Positions 42,642 through 55,186 of a DNA stretch of 64,000 nt are shown in pieces. Below the pieces are notes generated by a model, which saw nothing but the letters and a program-made list of their open reading frames with translations, did no database searches and was not told the DNA's origin. Positions within the stretch are counted from its first letter, which is position 1. Every line of letters starts with the position of its first letter. Position numbers and translations under genes: made by a program. Source of the DNA: Centrapalus pauciflorus. Taxonomy: Eukaryota > Streptophyta > Magnoliopsida > Asterales > Asteraceae. Where the stretch lies: the NCBI GenBank assembly GCA_020465985.1, contig JAANYP010006886.1, forward strand, positions 140,001 through 204,000, written 5' to 3'.

Positions 42642-44093
42642 GGCAACCACAGGTCACCTCATAAAACAAGATGACATTTGGACAGTGGATGCTCTAGGCA
42701 CATGACAGAAAATTCTGAGTGCTTGTCAAATTTCAAAGGCTTTGATGGAGGATTTGTTGCATTTGGAGGCAACTCCAAAGGAGGTAAAGTTACAGGTAAA
42801 GGTATGGTTAATGCAGGCAACATGATTTTCAATGATGCTTTGTATGCTGAACAGCTTAAGTATAATTTATTGAGTGTCTCTCAAATCTGTGACAAACAAA
42901 ATATTGTTTTGTTTACAGATTCTAAGTGCATTGTCCTTTCAAAGGATTTTAATATTCCTGAAAATCTTGTTTTACTAAGAACACCAAGAAAGGACAATGT
43001 ATACTGTTTGGACACAGAACTTTTATTCAAATCAAGTACTTTAAGCTGCTTGATCTCCAAAGCATCATCCAATGAGTCTGCTCTTTGGCATAGAAGGATG
43101 TGTCACATGAACTTCAAGTCCATGAATGTTTTAGTCAAAACGAATCTCGTAAGAGGTTTACCACAAAAGGAGTTCATATGTGATGATCATTGTGTAGCAT
43201 GTCTTAAAGGCAAGCAACACAAAACTTCTCATAAGGCCAAAGAAGTAAATTCAATCTCATCTGCTCTTCAGCTGATTCATATGGATCTATTTGGTCCAAC
43301 ATCTGTTTTGAGTTTGAATAAAAGGGCCTACTGTTTAGTTATTGTTGATGATTTCACCAGATTTACTTGGGTTTACTTTCTTAGGTCTAAAGATGAAACT
43401 GCTGAGCTAGTTAAATCATTTATTCTTAAGATAGAAAACCAATCCAACTCAAAAGTTAAGGTGATAAGGTCAGACAATGGGACTGAATTTAAAAATCATA
43501 TGCTAAACAGTTTTTGTGAGTCCAAAGGTATTGCAAGACAATATAGTGCACCAAGAACACCACAGCAAAATGGTGTAGCTGAAAGAAAGAACAGAACATT
43601 AATTGAGGCTGCTAGAACAATGTTAGCTGATTCAAAACTGCCAATGACTTTCTGGGCAGAAGTTGTTAATACAGCCTGTTATGTTCTGAATAGGGTTCAG
43701 GTTGTTCAAACTAAAGGGAAAACTCCTTATGAGTTATTCCATAATAGAATTCCCTTAATAGCCTTTTTCAAGTCTTTTGGCTGTCCATGTACCATTCTTC
43801 ACACTAAGACTCACTTAGGGAAGTTTGAAAGCAAGGCTGAAGAAGGATTCTTTGTAGGATACTCAAATCAAAGCAAAGCCTATAGAGTATATAACAGTGT
43901 GTCTAAAACCATTGAAGAAAGTGCAAATGTTGAATTTGATGAAAATACTGCAAATGTCAAAGGCACTGGTCCTGATTGGTTGTTTGATTTAGATTCACTA
44001 ACAAATTCTCTGAGCTTTGTTGAGTATAATGCAGAAGCTGATGCAAACAGGATTGAAGCTGTCAAGACAAATTCTCATGCTGTCAATACTTAG
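42642..44093 (+). pseudogene. pol: Element D pol: protease and integrase
   Basis: In-frame from the candidate acceptor, but codon 11 is TGA (42672-42674) where C has TGG. DSGCSRHMT begins about 42681. LWHRRMCHMNF and HCVACLKGKQH form the zinc-binding part. HMDLFGP, RSDNGTEF and NGVAERKNRTL are the integrase catalytic blocks. It ends at TAG 44091-44093, where a deletion joins it to RNase H out of frame. Confidence 0.9.
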
Positions 44094-44482
44094 GAGCAAG
44101 ACTGGTCTCTTGGCAATGCAAAAAGCAAACAACTGTTTCCACCTCATCCACTGAAGCAGAATATGTAGCAGCTGCAAGCTGTTGCTCCCAGGTAATGTGG
44201 ATTCAAAATCAATTGAGAGACTATGGTATGAACTTCTTATCCACTCTTATCTACATTGACAATTCAAGTGCAATCAGCATTGTGCAAAATCCAGTGAAAT
44301 TTCCAAAAACCAAGCATATAGAAATCAGATTTCACTTTATAAGTGATTGTAATGAGAAGAAATTAATCCAAGTTACCAAAATTCATACTGACGATCAGTT
44401 AGCTGATCTATTTACAAAACCTTTTGATGTGGGAAGGTTCACTTTCCTGGTATCAAATATTGGTATGGTAAACATGGATTAA
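44094..44482 (+). pseudogene. pol: Element D pol: RNase H tail
   Basis: Encodes SWQCKKQTTV, STEAEYVAAA, DNSSAISIVQNPVKF and LADLFTKPFD up to the stop at 44482. Everything from the end of the integrase linker through RT is missing, about 1.5 kb compared with C. Confidence 0.88.
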
Positions 44483-44517
44483 TTTTTTTCATTATTATCT
44501 ACTTCATATGCTTATTT

Positions 44518-44526
44518 AAGGGGGAG
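44518..44526 (+). other. Internal polypurine tract of element D
   Basis: AAGGGGGAG shortly after pol, as at 28083 in C. Confidence 0.7.
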
Positions 44527-44559
44527 TCACTGTTTCATTAACAGATGCTTAATATCCAA

Positions 44560-44591
44560 CTAACAGCTTGAGTATTTTCTCAAGCTGCTAG
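44560..44591 (+). other. Conserved hairpin after pol (element D)
   Basis: Same 13-base arms and TATTTT loop as 28126-28157 in element C. Confidence 0.55.
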
Positions 44592-44695
44592 TTCATTTTC
44601 TCGGACTGTTAGTTATTTCACTTGATCTGTCAGAGTGTGCAGGGTAATTAGGTAATTTCTTAAATGTGTGCGCGGGACCCAACCTTTTCAAAACC

Positions 44696-44801
44696 TTTAA
44701 AGGTCCCAGTTTCGTTCAGTTGTAACTACCAGTTACATAATCTCATACCACGGCCTTCTTTTCTCTCTGAACGATTCACACACTCTTCTTTGAAACCCTA
44801 A
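44696..44801 (+). promoter_or_regulatory. Promoter-like leader of element D third ORF
   Basis: CCTTTAAAGG, a pyrimidine-rich leader and AAACCCTAA at 44793-44801, twenty bases before ATG 44821. It is conserved with C. Confidence 0.35.
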
Positions 44802-44820
44802 AAACTCTGTTTAATCTTCC

Positions 44821-47651
44821 ATGGAGTTTGTCAGGGAACACAACTGCCTACCCTACTCTCTAAAGCACTCTGAACTTCAACCGTTCCATGACATGATGGA
44901 CTTTCTTCGACACTCCCATATCCATCATGCCCTCAATATCAATCCCACCATATACATCTCTCATATTGAGCAGTTCTGGAATCGTGCTTCTATACAAACC
45001 ATCAATGGCGTTCCTTCTCTAATATCCAAAATTGATGGCACTCCCATCACAGTAACTGAGGAATCCATTCGACATCATCTGCATCTTCAAGATGCCTTAG
45101 GTATAACAGATCTATCCCTTAATGCGTTACATACTGGTCTTTCTGATATTGGATATAGGGGTCCTGCTGATTATTTTACTTTCTTTAAAGCACACTTTTC
45201 ACCTAAATGGAAATATCTTGTGCATATTATTCAGCAGTGTATTAGCCCTAAAAGAACTGGTTGGTCAGAATTTTCCTCAAATATTGCCACTGCCTTAGTG
45301 TGCTTTTCAACAGGCCAACAGTTCAATTTTTCAAATATAATTTTTCAGGGGATGTTAAGGCATCATTCCCTAAAGAATGGGAAATTTTTGATGTATCCTA
45401 GATTTTTGGCAGAGATAATTGCAAAAACTTGCACAACTTTTCATATACATAAGAGGATACATGTTTCCCATAGGCACTCACTATCTTCTATTAAAAGGCT
45501 TTTAAAGCCAAGTGCCAATTTTTTGAGTATAGATGCTCCATTGCCTTCTGCAATGATGAACATCATTCCAAGAAACAGAGGAAAGGGTCCTGAGCAGGCT
45601 CAGCCAAACGCTACTGCTTCACCCCCAGGACCCTAACCCACTCCTCATGATACACAAATGCCTTCTGTTCCTATTGTTCAGCAATATCCCGACTCAAATA
45701 TCTATATAAAAGGAAAAGAGGACCAGGAGCTCCTTCCTCCTCAGTCCTCATACAAGAGCCAAATAACCCTGTGCAGGAGGATACTTCTGCACAGAATATC
45801 CAAAGGGCACCCATTGAGGAAACTCCCATCCTCAATCAGGAGGTGAACATCTCACAAGAGATTGTTCATATGGGTTCTGTGGCTGACACTACTGCTGCTT
45901 CTACACAAGAGGCACAGGACAGTGCCAACATTACTAAGACCACACCCATGGCAACAGAAGGTGTGCAAGCACCATCTGGAAGTCCCCAGTACCAAGAACA
46001 GAGGGGCCCAGAGGTTTTCACTTCCGGAATTCATGCCAGTGATAGATCACAAGCACCAACTTCGTTTGCTGATCTTGAGGCTAGTCTGCAACTTATGTTA
46101 TTAACGGATCCTAAGCTGCAACCTGTTGTAGCAATGTTGGAATACCAAAAGTCCATCATTGTTGCACAGGAAGCACAACTTACTGCACTAAGACAGACAG
46201 AAGCTGCTCAGAATCAACGAATGGATTATCTTCATAAAGGGTTCACCCTCTGTGGAAATAAAATCATACAATTAGAGCACATGATTCGAACCCGATTGGC
46301 AACGGTTGTAGGTCCTTCTGACCAAACCAACGCTTCCAAAAAGGGGGAGAATCAGGAGATCCAACTCCCTGAATCAGTCCAAGAAGCTCCAACAGAATCA
46401 GTTCAAGCAGCTCCAACAGTTCAACATTCTACGCTTGCAGTCCCAACAGCTTCTCAAGCTGTTAGCCTAGAAACTCAAGCTGCCCCTACAAGACCAACTG
46501 GAGTTGTAATAAGAGAAACAACTCAGGCTCGTAGCAGTTCAGTCCAAGCAACATCTTCTGCTACAAAAGATACGGGCAAGGGTATTCTTATTGAGTCTCC
46601 AAAGCATAAATTTTCTACCAGAGAAGCCCAGATTGGTTTTGATGCTGAGATTGCCAGAAAATTAGCAGAAGAACAAGATCAAGAGTTAGACCAGCAAACC
46701 CAGTCCCCAATGGAAGATTATGAAACCTTAGGTGATTACCTGAGAGGGTTTGTGGTCAAGCAAGGGGAAAGGAAGGGGAAGATGCCAACAGGGCATTCTA
46801 AGGCTGAGCATAGAAGATTTCTAATTAATTTTGCCTTTGCAGCAGGTATCCCAAAGAAAATGGCTCAGTCCATGAGCACAGAAAGGCTACAAGATATCCA
46901 TGACAAAGAGATGGACAAACGAAAGAAAGCCAAAGTCTCCCAAGAAGTCCAAAGATCCCAAGAACCAGTTCAAACTGGTACAAGTGATGTTCAAACTGCT
47001 GCCACTGCCCCTGCTTCTTCTGTTCAAGCTGCTGCTTCTATTCCTGAATCAGAGTCAATGTCACAAGCAAAGCTGGATCAGGTTAAAAGGGTGTTGTTTG
47101 AGCATCAATTGCAAAAGGTGATGGAGATAGAGAAATTGATAGACCAACATGACTTTACAAAACCTCCTATTAATTATTGGTATGCTAAGTCAATGGACAA
47201 CATTGACTTAAGATTCCAGTTTGTAGTAAGAAGGGAATCTGGTCCAGAAGAAGAGTATAACAGCATCATGCATATGACTCAAAGGATGACCAGTGATGAG
47301 CTCACAAGAATGCACAATGTTGGGTCTGTAACACAAGTAAGATCGGCTCTACCACAAGTAAAACAAGCTATCAAAGATCTGAAGAGCATTGTTGATCCTG
47401 AGTCTATAAGGAAAGACATAGAGAATGCAAATGCAAAGGGAATGAAGATCAAGCAAGTTGATCTGTTTGTCAAATCAAAGACTTACAAAATAAAATTTAC
47501 AGATGGATCTGGTATGTTCTTCAATTTTAAATTCTATGATCTACCAAAAGCTATGTTACTTCAGATGAGATCTGTTAAGTTATCTTGTGATAGAGAAGAT
47601 ATAAAGAAAGAGTTTTTGAAGGCTGTCAATCAGAAACTTGCACAGTTGTAA
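44821..47651 (+). pseudogene. Element D third ORF, broken in two
   Basis: ATG 44821 opens a 271-codon frame containing the shared N-terminal domain (INPTIYISHIEQFW, EESIRHHLHLQD, CISPKRTGW, LMYPRFLAEII). TAA at 45634-45636 stops it where C has CAA, and a one-base loss near 45690 shifts the frame. The remainder is open from 45771 to 47651 (626 codons): serine/threonine-rich linker, helical segment, GHSKAEHRRFLINFAFAAG and the C-terminal domain (KPPINYWYAKSMDN). D shows the likely native start of the C/D family third ORF: MEFVREHNCLPYSLKH. Confidence 0.82.
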
Positions 47652-47742
47652 GTTTTTGAAAGCCTTGGTTTGTAAATAACAGTTTACTTGTTTATTTCCT
47701 TATTTGTATAGAACTTAAAGTCTTGTGTAAAGAATTTAAGTT

Positions 47743-47752
47743 AGGGGGAGAT
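47743..47752 (+). other. Polypurine tract of element D
   Basis: AGGGGGAGAT directly before TGTTGGG at 47753. Confidence 0.9.
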
Positions 47753-48417
47753 TGTTGGGAAATAGTCTAAGTAATTCAAGCTGTTAGTTAGACTTCTCAA
47801 ACTGTTAGTAGAATTTCTATGTAAGTACAAAGTTCATGCTGTTAGTTGAAGAATCTCGAGCTGCTAGTGTAAAAGTTCAAGCTGCCAGAGTAAATCAACT
47901 CAAGCTGCTCTGTTCAAGCTGTCAAGTGATTCAAGCTGCTCAACAGTTTTACAAACAGAAAGTGCTGATATTCAGGAAAAGATATCTACACGAAGATTCC
48001 AGCATATCTACTATCAGAGAAGTCATGGTCCTTCAAGGAAACAAATCAAGAAGCAATATAAATACATAGAATAGGTCTTTCTATTGTATAGGAGTTTTTC
48101 TGCATATTCAAGATTGTAATTGCTTTTTGTTTGAGTTTTCATAAGCCTCTAAGGTTGTAAAACCCTAAGAACAGTTTGTGTTCTTCGTCTAATCAAACAG
48201 ATTAGAGGTGATTGTAATCATTGAAGTCAACAATACAAGCAATTTTGATTTACTTATTTATGTCTATCTGTTATGAGTTCTGAAAGCTTTTGTTAAAATA
48301 ATTAAGTGTTATTCTGCAAACTTTTTAAATAAACTTTGATTCAAAGCAAGATTGTTGATTTATACTCTGATAAATTCAAATCAGTTAGTCTTGGTTAATT
48401 AATTTCAGATCCTGACA
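47753..48417 (+). repeat. Element D 3' LTR
   Basis: 665 bp, partner of 39207-39871, with the telo-box AAACCCTAA near 48160. Confidence 0.95.
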
Positions 48418-48422
48418 GTTTC
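48418..48422. repeat. Target-site duplication of element D (right)
   Basis: GTTTC, as at 39202-39206. Confidence 0.93.
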
Positions 48423-50585
48423 TTTATTGCTCTATATTAAGTTGCATGTTTTTCGACGAACATATGTCTTGGTTTTAGTATTTTTGAAAAGAAAATTGGG
48501 GTGTGTTTGTGTACAACATAGGGGTTTTGGTTGTTGGAATTGTTTGGTATACCAAGTTAATGGGTAATTAATAAAATGACTAAACGTTAAAAATTTAAAA
48601 AAGTAGATGTTATTTATGATTAAAAAAAAAATAATAATAATAATAAATAAATAAAGTTGTTATTTTTTTATAATTGACCCTAAAAACAAACTGTTTATTT
48701 TGAAAGTGAGATTGCATATATAATTTTCTTTAAAAGGTTTTTGAATGTTTCAAATTTTGGTAGTAGTTATAGATTAATATGTTTTTTTTACCTTTGCTTC
48801 TATTCTGACATGGCTCTGAAGATAAAATCAAATTAGCCTGTAAATGAATCTGTAAATTTTTATGAAAATGTAAATGGTACATTCTTGGATAAACATAACT
48901 GAATTTCAAAGTCATTTAAACAAATAAATAAATAAATAAATTTAAAAAAAAAATTGGTTTACTTAACTTTGACCTCACTTTGTCAGTTTATGCATAATTC
49001 TAGGAAGCCTCGTCCAAATTGCACCTCAAGGGGTTCTTATATGTTTTAAAATGAACTGCTAAAGAATATAGTGTTTCTAAGACTTCTATAAATTTATGTA
49101 TGTTAAATGCCTTTGTTGGTGTTGACGTGTTAAGTCATATTTGTTGAGAATGTGTGTTACTCGGTTCTTTGTTTATTTCAAAAGTATTTTTGTTTCTTGA
49201 AAAGTAAGAAGCAGAAACAAAATACATGGCTTTTGCTTCTGCTCTGTCTGAGATTAGTTTAGACAGTTTGATTTTGAGAGATTAAATATTTGTTGTTTTA
49301 CCTTTCAAAAGTTGTGGTCAATAATGTGCAATTCAAAGTGCCATTAATCCTGTGTTGTAAATGGTCTCTAAGTTGTTAAAAGAATGTTTTTAAAGGTGTT
49401 GTTGAAATGTTTCTGCTGATAATATGGCAGAAAGGTGAAGTTGTCAAATATGTTCACAGTTAACTTCAGGTTAGTTGTTAAAAATAAGTTGGTAAAAAAA
49501 ATTGGTTCAAGTTAATTGTGGTTATGTTTAACGGTTGAAAGTAACTCTAGTTGAGTTAACTGTTAAGAAACTGGTTGTTAGTGTTTAAGAAAACTGTTAA
49601 GAAAGTGTTTGTTTGTTAAGAAGTTGTTTGTTACCGGTAATAATGTTAAGTGAAATTGAACTTTAAAAAAAAATTGTTGAATTCTCAGTTCTGATCAAGG
49701 TGGCATCACTTTAATTCAAAAAAATTATTGTTTTAAGTCTCTTATCTGTTTATGGGTTGCTAAAATTGTTCTTTATCTCATTGGTCACAGTATGTTTATG
49801 TGCTAAAAGAGAATAAGCGGTTAATGATCTTGTGTTAATGATATTGTTTGTTCTTGCATGAGCCTATCCAATCTCATCTAAATGTGTTGTAGAGAATTTT
49901 TATGTTGAGGGAGTCTCTTACGTGTGTTTGTATATTCTTGAATGAGGTTTATGTTTTGAAATACCTGACATGGTTATATGTGGAATTTTTTGGTTCGTCA
50001 AACGTGCTAAAAGGTTTAATTTTTAGGGCACAATGAACCGTCAGAGTTCTAGTTCTGATGGATGTTAAAAATATAAATAAATATTTTGATCCCTTTAATG
50101 ATGGCTTTGTGCAAGTTAGTTCTTGTTACAGGTTATGACTCTTTGGTTTAGTATTAAATACTGGTGAGAGGCTTCTTTAACTGGATTGCTTGGTCATATT
50201 GGTGTGCTATATTGCCTAGCTATTCTTTCGTTATTCATTGCTTTTCTGATGACTGTCATGGGTAAGTAGTGTGCACCAGGAGAGCATTTAGATTATTTTT
50301 TGGTGTCTATATATATCTCATTGTTGCAGTAGTCTAGAAGAACAGGAATCTATATATTTTAAACCGTTTTCACAATTAACTTGAAGGGGGTGTTAAAATT
50401 GATAACATATTTGTGCAAGTTAATTGTGTTCATCCAGTTGTGTTAGTGAGGACTATCAGTTTTTTTGGTTTTCTTTAAGCTTGTTGGGCCTGTTTATATG
50501 GACTCCTGCATTCTCTTTAGTATTCTGCATTTCACCTGTCATATTGCCTGTACTTAATCCTTGATATTACTTAATGCTCTTTGCC
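48423..50585 (+). other. Element E interior, unrecognisable
   Basis: About 2.2 kb of AT-rich DNA between D and the RNase H relic. It contains simple repeats (AATA-type near 48630-48655 and 48920-48945), GTTAAGAA-type low-complexity sequence near 49440-49640, and no frame I can assign. It should represent decayed gag-pol. Confidence 0.4.
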
Positions 50586-51064
50586 AGTCATGAACCAACA
50601 TATTCTCACTTAAAGTGTGCATTAAGAGTTCTAAGATACTTAAAAAGGTGGACCTGGAAAAGGAATTATGATTTCTAGAGTTACGTCTGAAAAATGTGTC
50701 TTGACTATTTTTGTTGATGCAGATTAGGCTAACGCTGTCGTGGTAAGAAAACCAGTAACTGGGTTATGCTTATTTAAATGATAGGTTCAGTAATTTCAGA
50801 AATAGATTGAGTTTTAAAGGTTTTAAACTGAACTTAGTAGAGCTGTTTTCAAATTTGATGTTAATCCTGTTTTTCATGAAAGAACTAAACATTTTGAAAT
50901 TGAATTAAAGTAAGTGCTGGGATTCTTAAAAATGTTAAGATAGGTTATGTACTTCTGTTAATGTTGCTGCTGACTTTTTTTCACTAAAGGTCTGTCAATT
51001 GCTCAACATAAAGCTTTGTGTGAAAGGAAGGCTAAACTTAGCTGATGTGTTTACACAATCAACT
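50586..51064 (+). pseudogene. pol: Element E RNase H relic
   Basis: Decayed end of pol. SHLKCALRVLRYLK, FVDAD followed by a stop, VRKPVTGLCLF, NPVFHERTKHFEIELK and TKGLSIAQHKALCE in varying frames match the order of motifs at the end of copia pol. Numerous stops and shifts are present. Confidence 0.75.
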
Positions 51065-51074
51065 TGAGGGGGGA
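51065..51074 (+). other. Polypurine tract of element E
   Basis: TGAGGGGGGA directly before TGTTAAATT at 51075. Confidence 0.88.
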
Positions 51075-51680
51075 TGTTAAATTTATAATTTCAGATTAAA
51101 GCCCAAGTTGATTGTCCACTGTGCAGCCCAAGGTTTTTGTAGAAGTGTTGGGCCCAATTGGGTTTATTTGTTTGGTCTCTTGGGTCTCATATATCTGGAA
51201 AAGAATGGGTCTCATACATCTGGAGAAAGAAAGGGTTTTGGAAACTTGGTTTTATTGTCACTCCAAGAGACGCCACAGGTTTGCTCTCCTCCTCCCTCGC
51301 CTCTTCGGTTCTCCGTCTTCTTGATCTTCTGTTAGTCGGTTAGCCTTCTGTTTTAGTTGTTAAGTCTCTCTATTTAAAGAGAAGTTCTCAATGTAAAGTA
51401 AACCAGATTCCATATTCAGTTCTTTTCGTCTTCCTCACTATTTTTAGGGTTTACAATTTGTTATGTTTGTTGTACAAGATCTGATAATAGATCTTTTAGT
51501 TTCTGTTGTAATCTGTTTTGTGTGTGTAATTCTTCATCTATTGATGTTGAATTGCAAGAGGGTTGTAGTGAGGTTTTTGTGCAAGTAATAGGGTGGTCTA
51601 TTTGACCGGTTGTTTTTAGGTTTTATTCAATAAAAGTGTTATTGTTTAATCTGGTTCGTCAATGGCTTAATTTTTCATCA
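51075..51680 (+). repeat. Element E 3' LTR
   Basis: 606 bp, partner of 37346-37951, ending TTTTTCATCA, followed by the target duplication CTATC. Confidence 0.92.
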
Positions 51681-51685
51681 CTATC
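51681..51685. repeat. Target-site duplication of element E (right)
   Basis: CTATC, as at 37341-37345. Confidence 0.92.
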
Positions 51686-54013
51686 AATTGCTATCAATCC
51701 AATAAATCAACTATTAGGCATAAAAAAGTCTCAATCAAACCCATCCCATATCATAGGGTAGATTTTTTATCAAACCTGATTGATACACTTAAGAGAAGAT
51801 TGTTAGACTCTTTAATACCTCAATCAAACCTGATAAGGAATTCTAATATTAGTCTAAGTCTATTGTAACTAATTTGTGTTAGTCTTAGAGAGTTAGTGTA
51901 GTGAAAATTGTTGTTCATTCTGTCATCTCAGTTTGGATCTCTCCGCGATAATAACTTGTTTATAAAGGTAGCATACTTGTTAATATACATACAAATATTG
52001 AAAAAATCTGTGATTTTAATTAAACTATATTCACTCTCTTTCTTGGACATACACCTTGTTTTTCTTCTTCAACATCAATGGTTTTGAATAAAATTCGGTA
52101 ATGTTTACAGGGTTAGACTGCTATGACACAATACATATCCTAATGGTTTTGCATTCGTTCCAGAAAATTTCATATGCTAGAACATTGTACTCAATTTATG
52201 TCATTTGACGTTACAAAGAAATCATTCATGGTTCCTCGTATCTTGACCACTTGTCAAGATTTCGTCAACTTATGTGACATAACTTAAATTCCTTTTCATC
52301 TTTCTCTATGATGTTATAAGTTGTTTGTTCAATTTTCTTTATTAAAAAACAAATCCTAAGCAAGATATAATCTTGTTACGATGAAATTTTATTTTCAATA
52401 ACAAGTATGTCTCTTTCATACACAATTGGAGTTGTTACTGCGCTTCTACTAGCTTTATTGCAATACATTACATCTTCATGATGAATCAAACAATCTTATG
52501 TCGAGATGAAAATATTTTAATTGAGATGAATGTTTCGATACTTTGAAGCTAACACATACAGTTAGAACTATCTTGATCTATAAAACCGTTTTAGTCCAAA
52601 GTACTCATCCATGCATATTAGTTTCGATAGGTTTTGTGTCAAATTCTCATCCCACATATTCATAATATGTATTAATGAAAATATCATTCTAACTCATTAT
52701 ACATGATTGTCCAAAATACGTTTTTTTTTACTATCCTTGTTCAAATGTGTAGTTTTCCGTTCATGTAAATTTCTCATAAAACTTTTATACCTAACAGTAA
52801 CACTATTTATGGTGTATCGATTAAGTTCATAACTTAATGTGTTTACATGAATCGTATCTTAATACATGTGGCACCAAGCCACTTATCATATTCAAAATAT
52901 GAAGATAGCACATTTTGGATTTAGCTTGATCCAATATCACTCCAACGTGAAAATTTTTTAATCCCTCAATTCTAAGTGATAGTTATCATTTCTATTGCAA
53001 TACAGATTTAACAATTACTTGCTAAGTGCCAACAACACTTTTGTTGCATGCTAGTCTTAATCATAGATTCGATCCTTGTGATTCTCAAGCTTATGAGAGT
53101 TGTTTTGCTCCACTGATTTTAGTCCGAAAAATATTGTGTTTTGCAAAATTACATATTGAAAATAAAAAAAGGTTTATCGTCAGACAACAAAACTATCACA
53201 TATAGAGATCCACAAGATATCCTATGATGATATCTTCTATATTGGTTACAACATTTGTTGGGTACAAAATTATAAAGATGAAAATACATATAATGAAAGT
53301 GCAAGGGCTAAGTACGTCACGTATTGAAACTTAGGTTGTAGGTACAGAAATTAATTTTGCAAGGGAAAATTGAATAGATTTCTCATATTAGGTATGTATT
53401 TCTAATGTGTAGTTTGAGAGTTAATCATTCAATCAAAGAAAGATTGTGTTTCATGTCTTTGATCTACTAGATCCTAGTTCTTTCAACAGTAATGGAAAGA
53501 TAGTTATCCATTCAATTCATATTAGAATAAATGTCTGACTTGAACTTGTGTCAAATACAATTCAACCTTTCTTTTCACAAGGATATATGTCTTTTGGACC
53601 ATAAGTATAAAGACGATATCACAACTTTGATATATAATTGTTAACTTGATATATTATCCAGTGAATTTTATTTAGTTTGCTGAGTCAAATGTACTTTAAT
53701 CCGGTATGTCTTTGAATGATTCAAAATGTTATATATGTCTTAGCAAACATACACCTTCCATCTACTACAATTTCCAGTAGATTTTCATTAAAGTACTTAT
53801 CTTTTCCTTTGACATTTAACTATATTGATCTCCAAATATACATTAAATGTATATGTTCAAGTAGTTTCATTGATTTCATCAATCAGATCTAATCGTTCCA
53901 GAACTAATCTTCTAACTATTAATACACTCATCCCTTTGGATTTATATGATCCAATTATATTATTAAAGGAATGCATCCATTCATTTTTTTTACCGTCAAG
54001 GATACATGACATC
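51686..54013. other. AT-rich anonymous DNA
   Basis: About 2.3 kb with only short open frames. It looks like decayed repeat DNA, but I could not assign a family, an LTR end or a coding motif on either strand. Confidence 0.3.
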
Positions 54014-54278
54014 ATTTTAATCTAGTTAACTTGATGAAGACTTATATCTATTAAATATATCCCTTTAGATTTTAGCGATATTGACTCTATTGTCAATTCA
54101 CTTAGATCGGGTGATCCGGTTAGCCATTACGACAATGCAACCAATCAATTTAATCCAGTCACTTTAATTAGACTTGTATCTATTAAAAATCAATCTATTC
54201 AAATTTTAGTGATATTGTGTCTATGATCAATTAACTTAGATCAATTGATCCAGTTACTCATTATGGTAATGCAACCAA
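54014..54278. repeat. Two-unit tandem repeat, about 132 bp per unit
   Basis: Two diverged units share TTTAATC, TATCTATTAAA, TTTTAG(C/T)GATATTG, CACTTAGATC or AACTTAGATC, TGATCC, and the end GACAATGCAACCAATC or GGTAATGCAACCAATC. A weaker, partial third unit (CTATTAATACACTCATCCCTTTGG) lies upstream near 53930. Confidence 0.65.
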
Positions 54279-55186
54279 TCTTAATATCAACACAGACTAG
54301 TGTGGGTCTTAGGGTTATGAAAAAGGTTCATAAAACAATTTCATCGCAAGCAGAAGCGAATAAAACATATAACAGTTTATATAAAATCCAAACAAGATCA
54401 AATGCTTATACTACAATAATGAAAACAAAAACATAAAGAACAATATAAGTAAGCACATCATACCTCAGGAGCGCTTGATGAAGATCCCGTTGAAGCCTTT
54501 GGCACTTTAAAAATCACCAAAGGAGATGATCTCTAAAGCTTCACGCACTAAGATGATTCCTAGCTTACAAAAGAATAATAGTTCTTACATAAGCTTTCTA
54601 GAGAGAAAACTATATAAGACCTTTCTAACTTGGAGAGATATCTATCTAATGCTAAAATGGTTTTGGTGCATGAGAAAATGAAGAGGACGACTTTTATTTA
54701 TATGGAATGAGAAGGGTGAAATTAAGAAAAAGAAGCCATTAACGTTGTTTGGAAACTTAGGGCATCAAAGACCATACGGGAGGGAGGCCATGGCCTTGTT
54801 AGGGTTGGTCCCTTTGCCCTTTTGCTTGTTGCCTACTCCATCTTGTATATGGTAATGTTCTCTTAATTCTTTATGAAAACCCTAATTCCCTTATTTCATA
54901 CAAGGAGGGACAATTAGGTCAAGAATTGATCAACATAATAAATGATCATCTAGGATTTATAACCTTCGATAATATTTCTGATTTCATATTTGAAAAGTCA
55001 TTTCTATATCTATTAGAAAACCCTAATTACTTTCCTCTTTAGTCCTTGATCCATATCATGGTCTTTTAGCATCAAATAAATTATATCACTTGTAATTTAT
55101 ATTTTTGAATTTATCAATTCCATAAATCTATTTATGGAAACAAAAAAATTTATTTGTGAAAAGCCTTTCTAAGCTCGTCATCCATT
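54279..55186. other. Anonymous DNA, LTR-like in style
   Basis: No ORF that I can support. The stretch 54460-54760 is a little GC-richer and resembles a transcribed leader, but no LTR ends, polypurine tract or domains were found. Confidence 0.25.

Larger units (their letters stand above)
39207..48417 (+). mobile_element. Element D: SIRE-like copia lacking reverse transcriptase
   Basis: 9,211 bp, 665-bp LTRs with about eleven differences, TSD GTTTC, primer-binding site, broken gag, protease and integrase. A deletion removes all of RT and the first part of RNase H. The RNase H tail, a broken third ORF and polypurine tracts follow. It is very similar to C along its whole length except for the deletion. 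It could only move with enzymes supplied by another element. Confidence 0.95.
37346..51680 (+). mobile_element. Element E: old degenerate Ty1/copia, split by D
   Basis: Two 606-bp LTRs (37346-37951, 51075-51680), TSD CTATC, primer-binding site TGGTATCAAGAGC and polypurine tract TTGAGGGGGG. About 5.1 kb remain when D is removed. Only a gag zinc-knuckle relic and an RNase H relic are recognisable. The LTRs differ at roughly 3% of positions by eye, more than those of the nested element D, as the nesting requires. The gag signature CFEIIGYP and the TTGAGGGGGG tract point to a different copia lineage from A-D. Confidence 0.92.
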
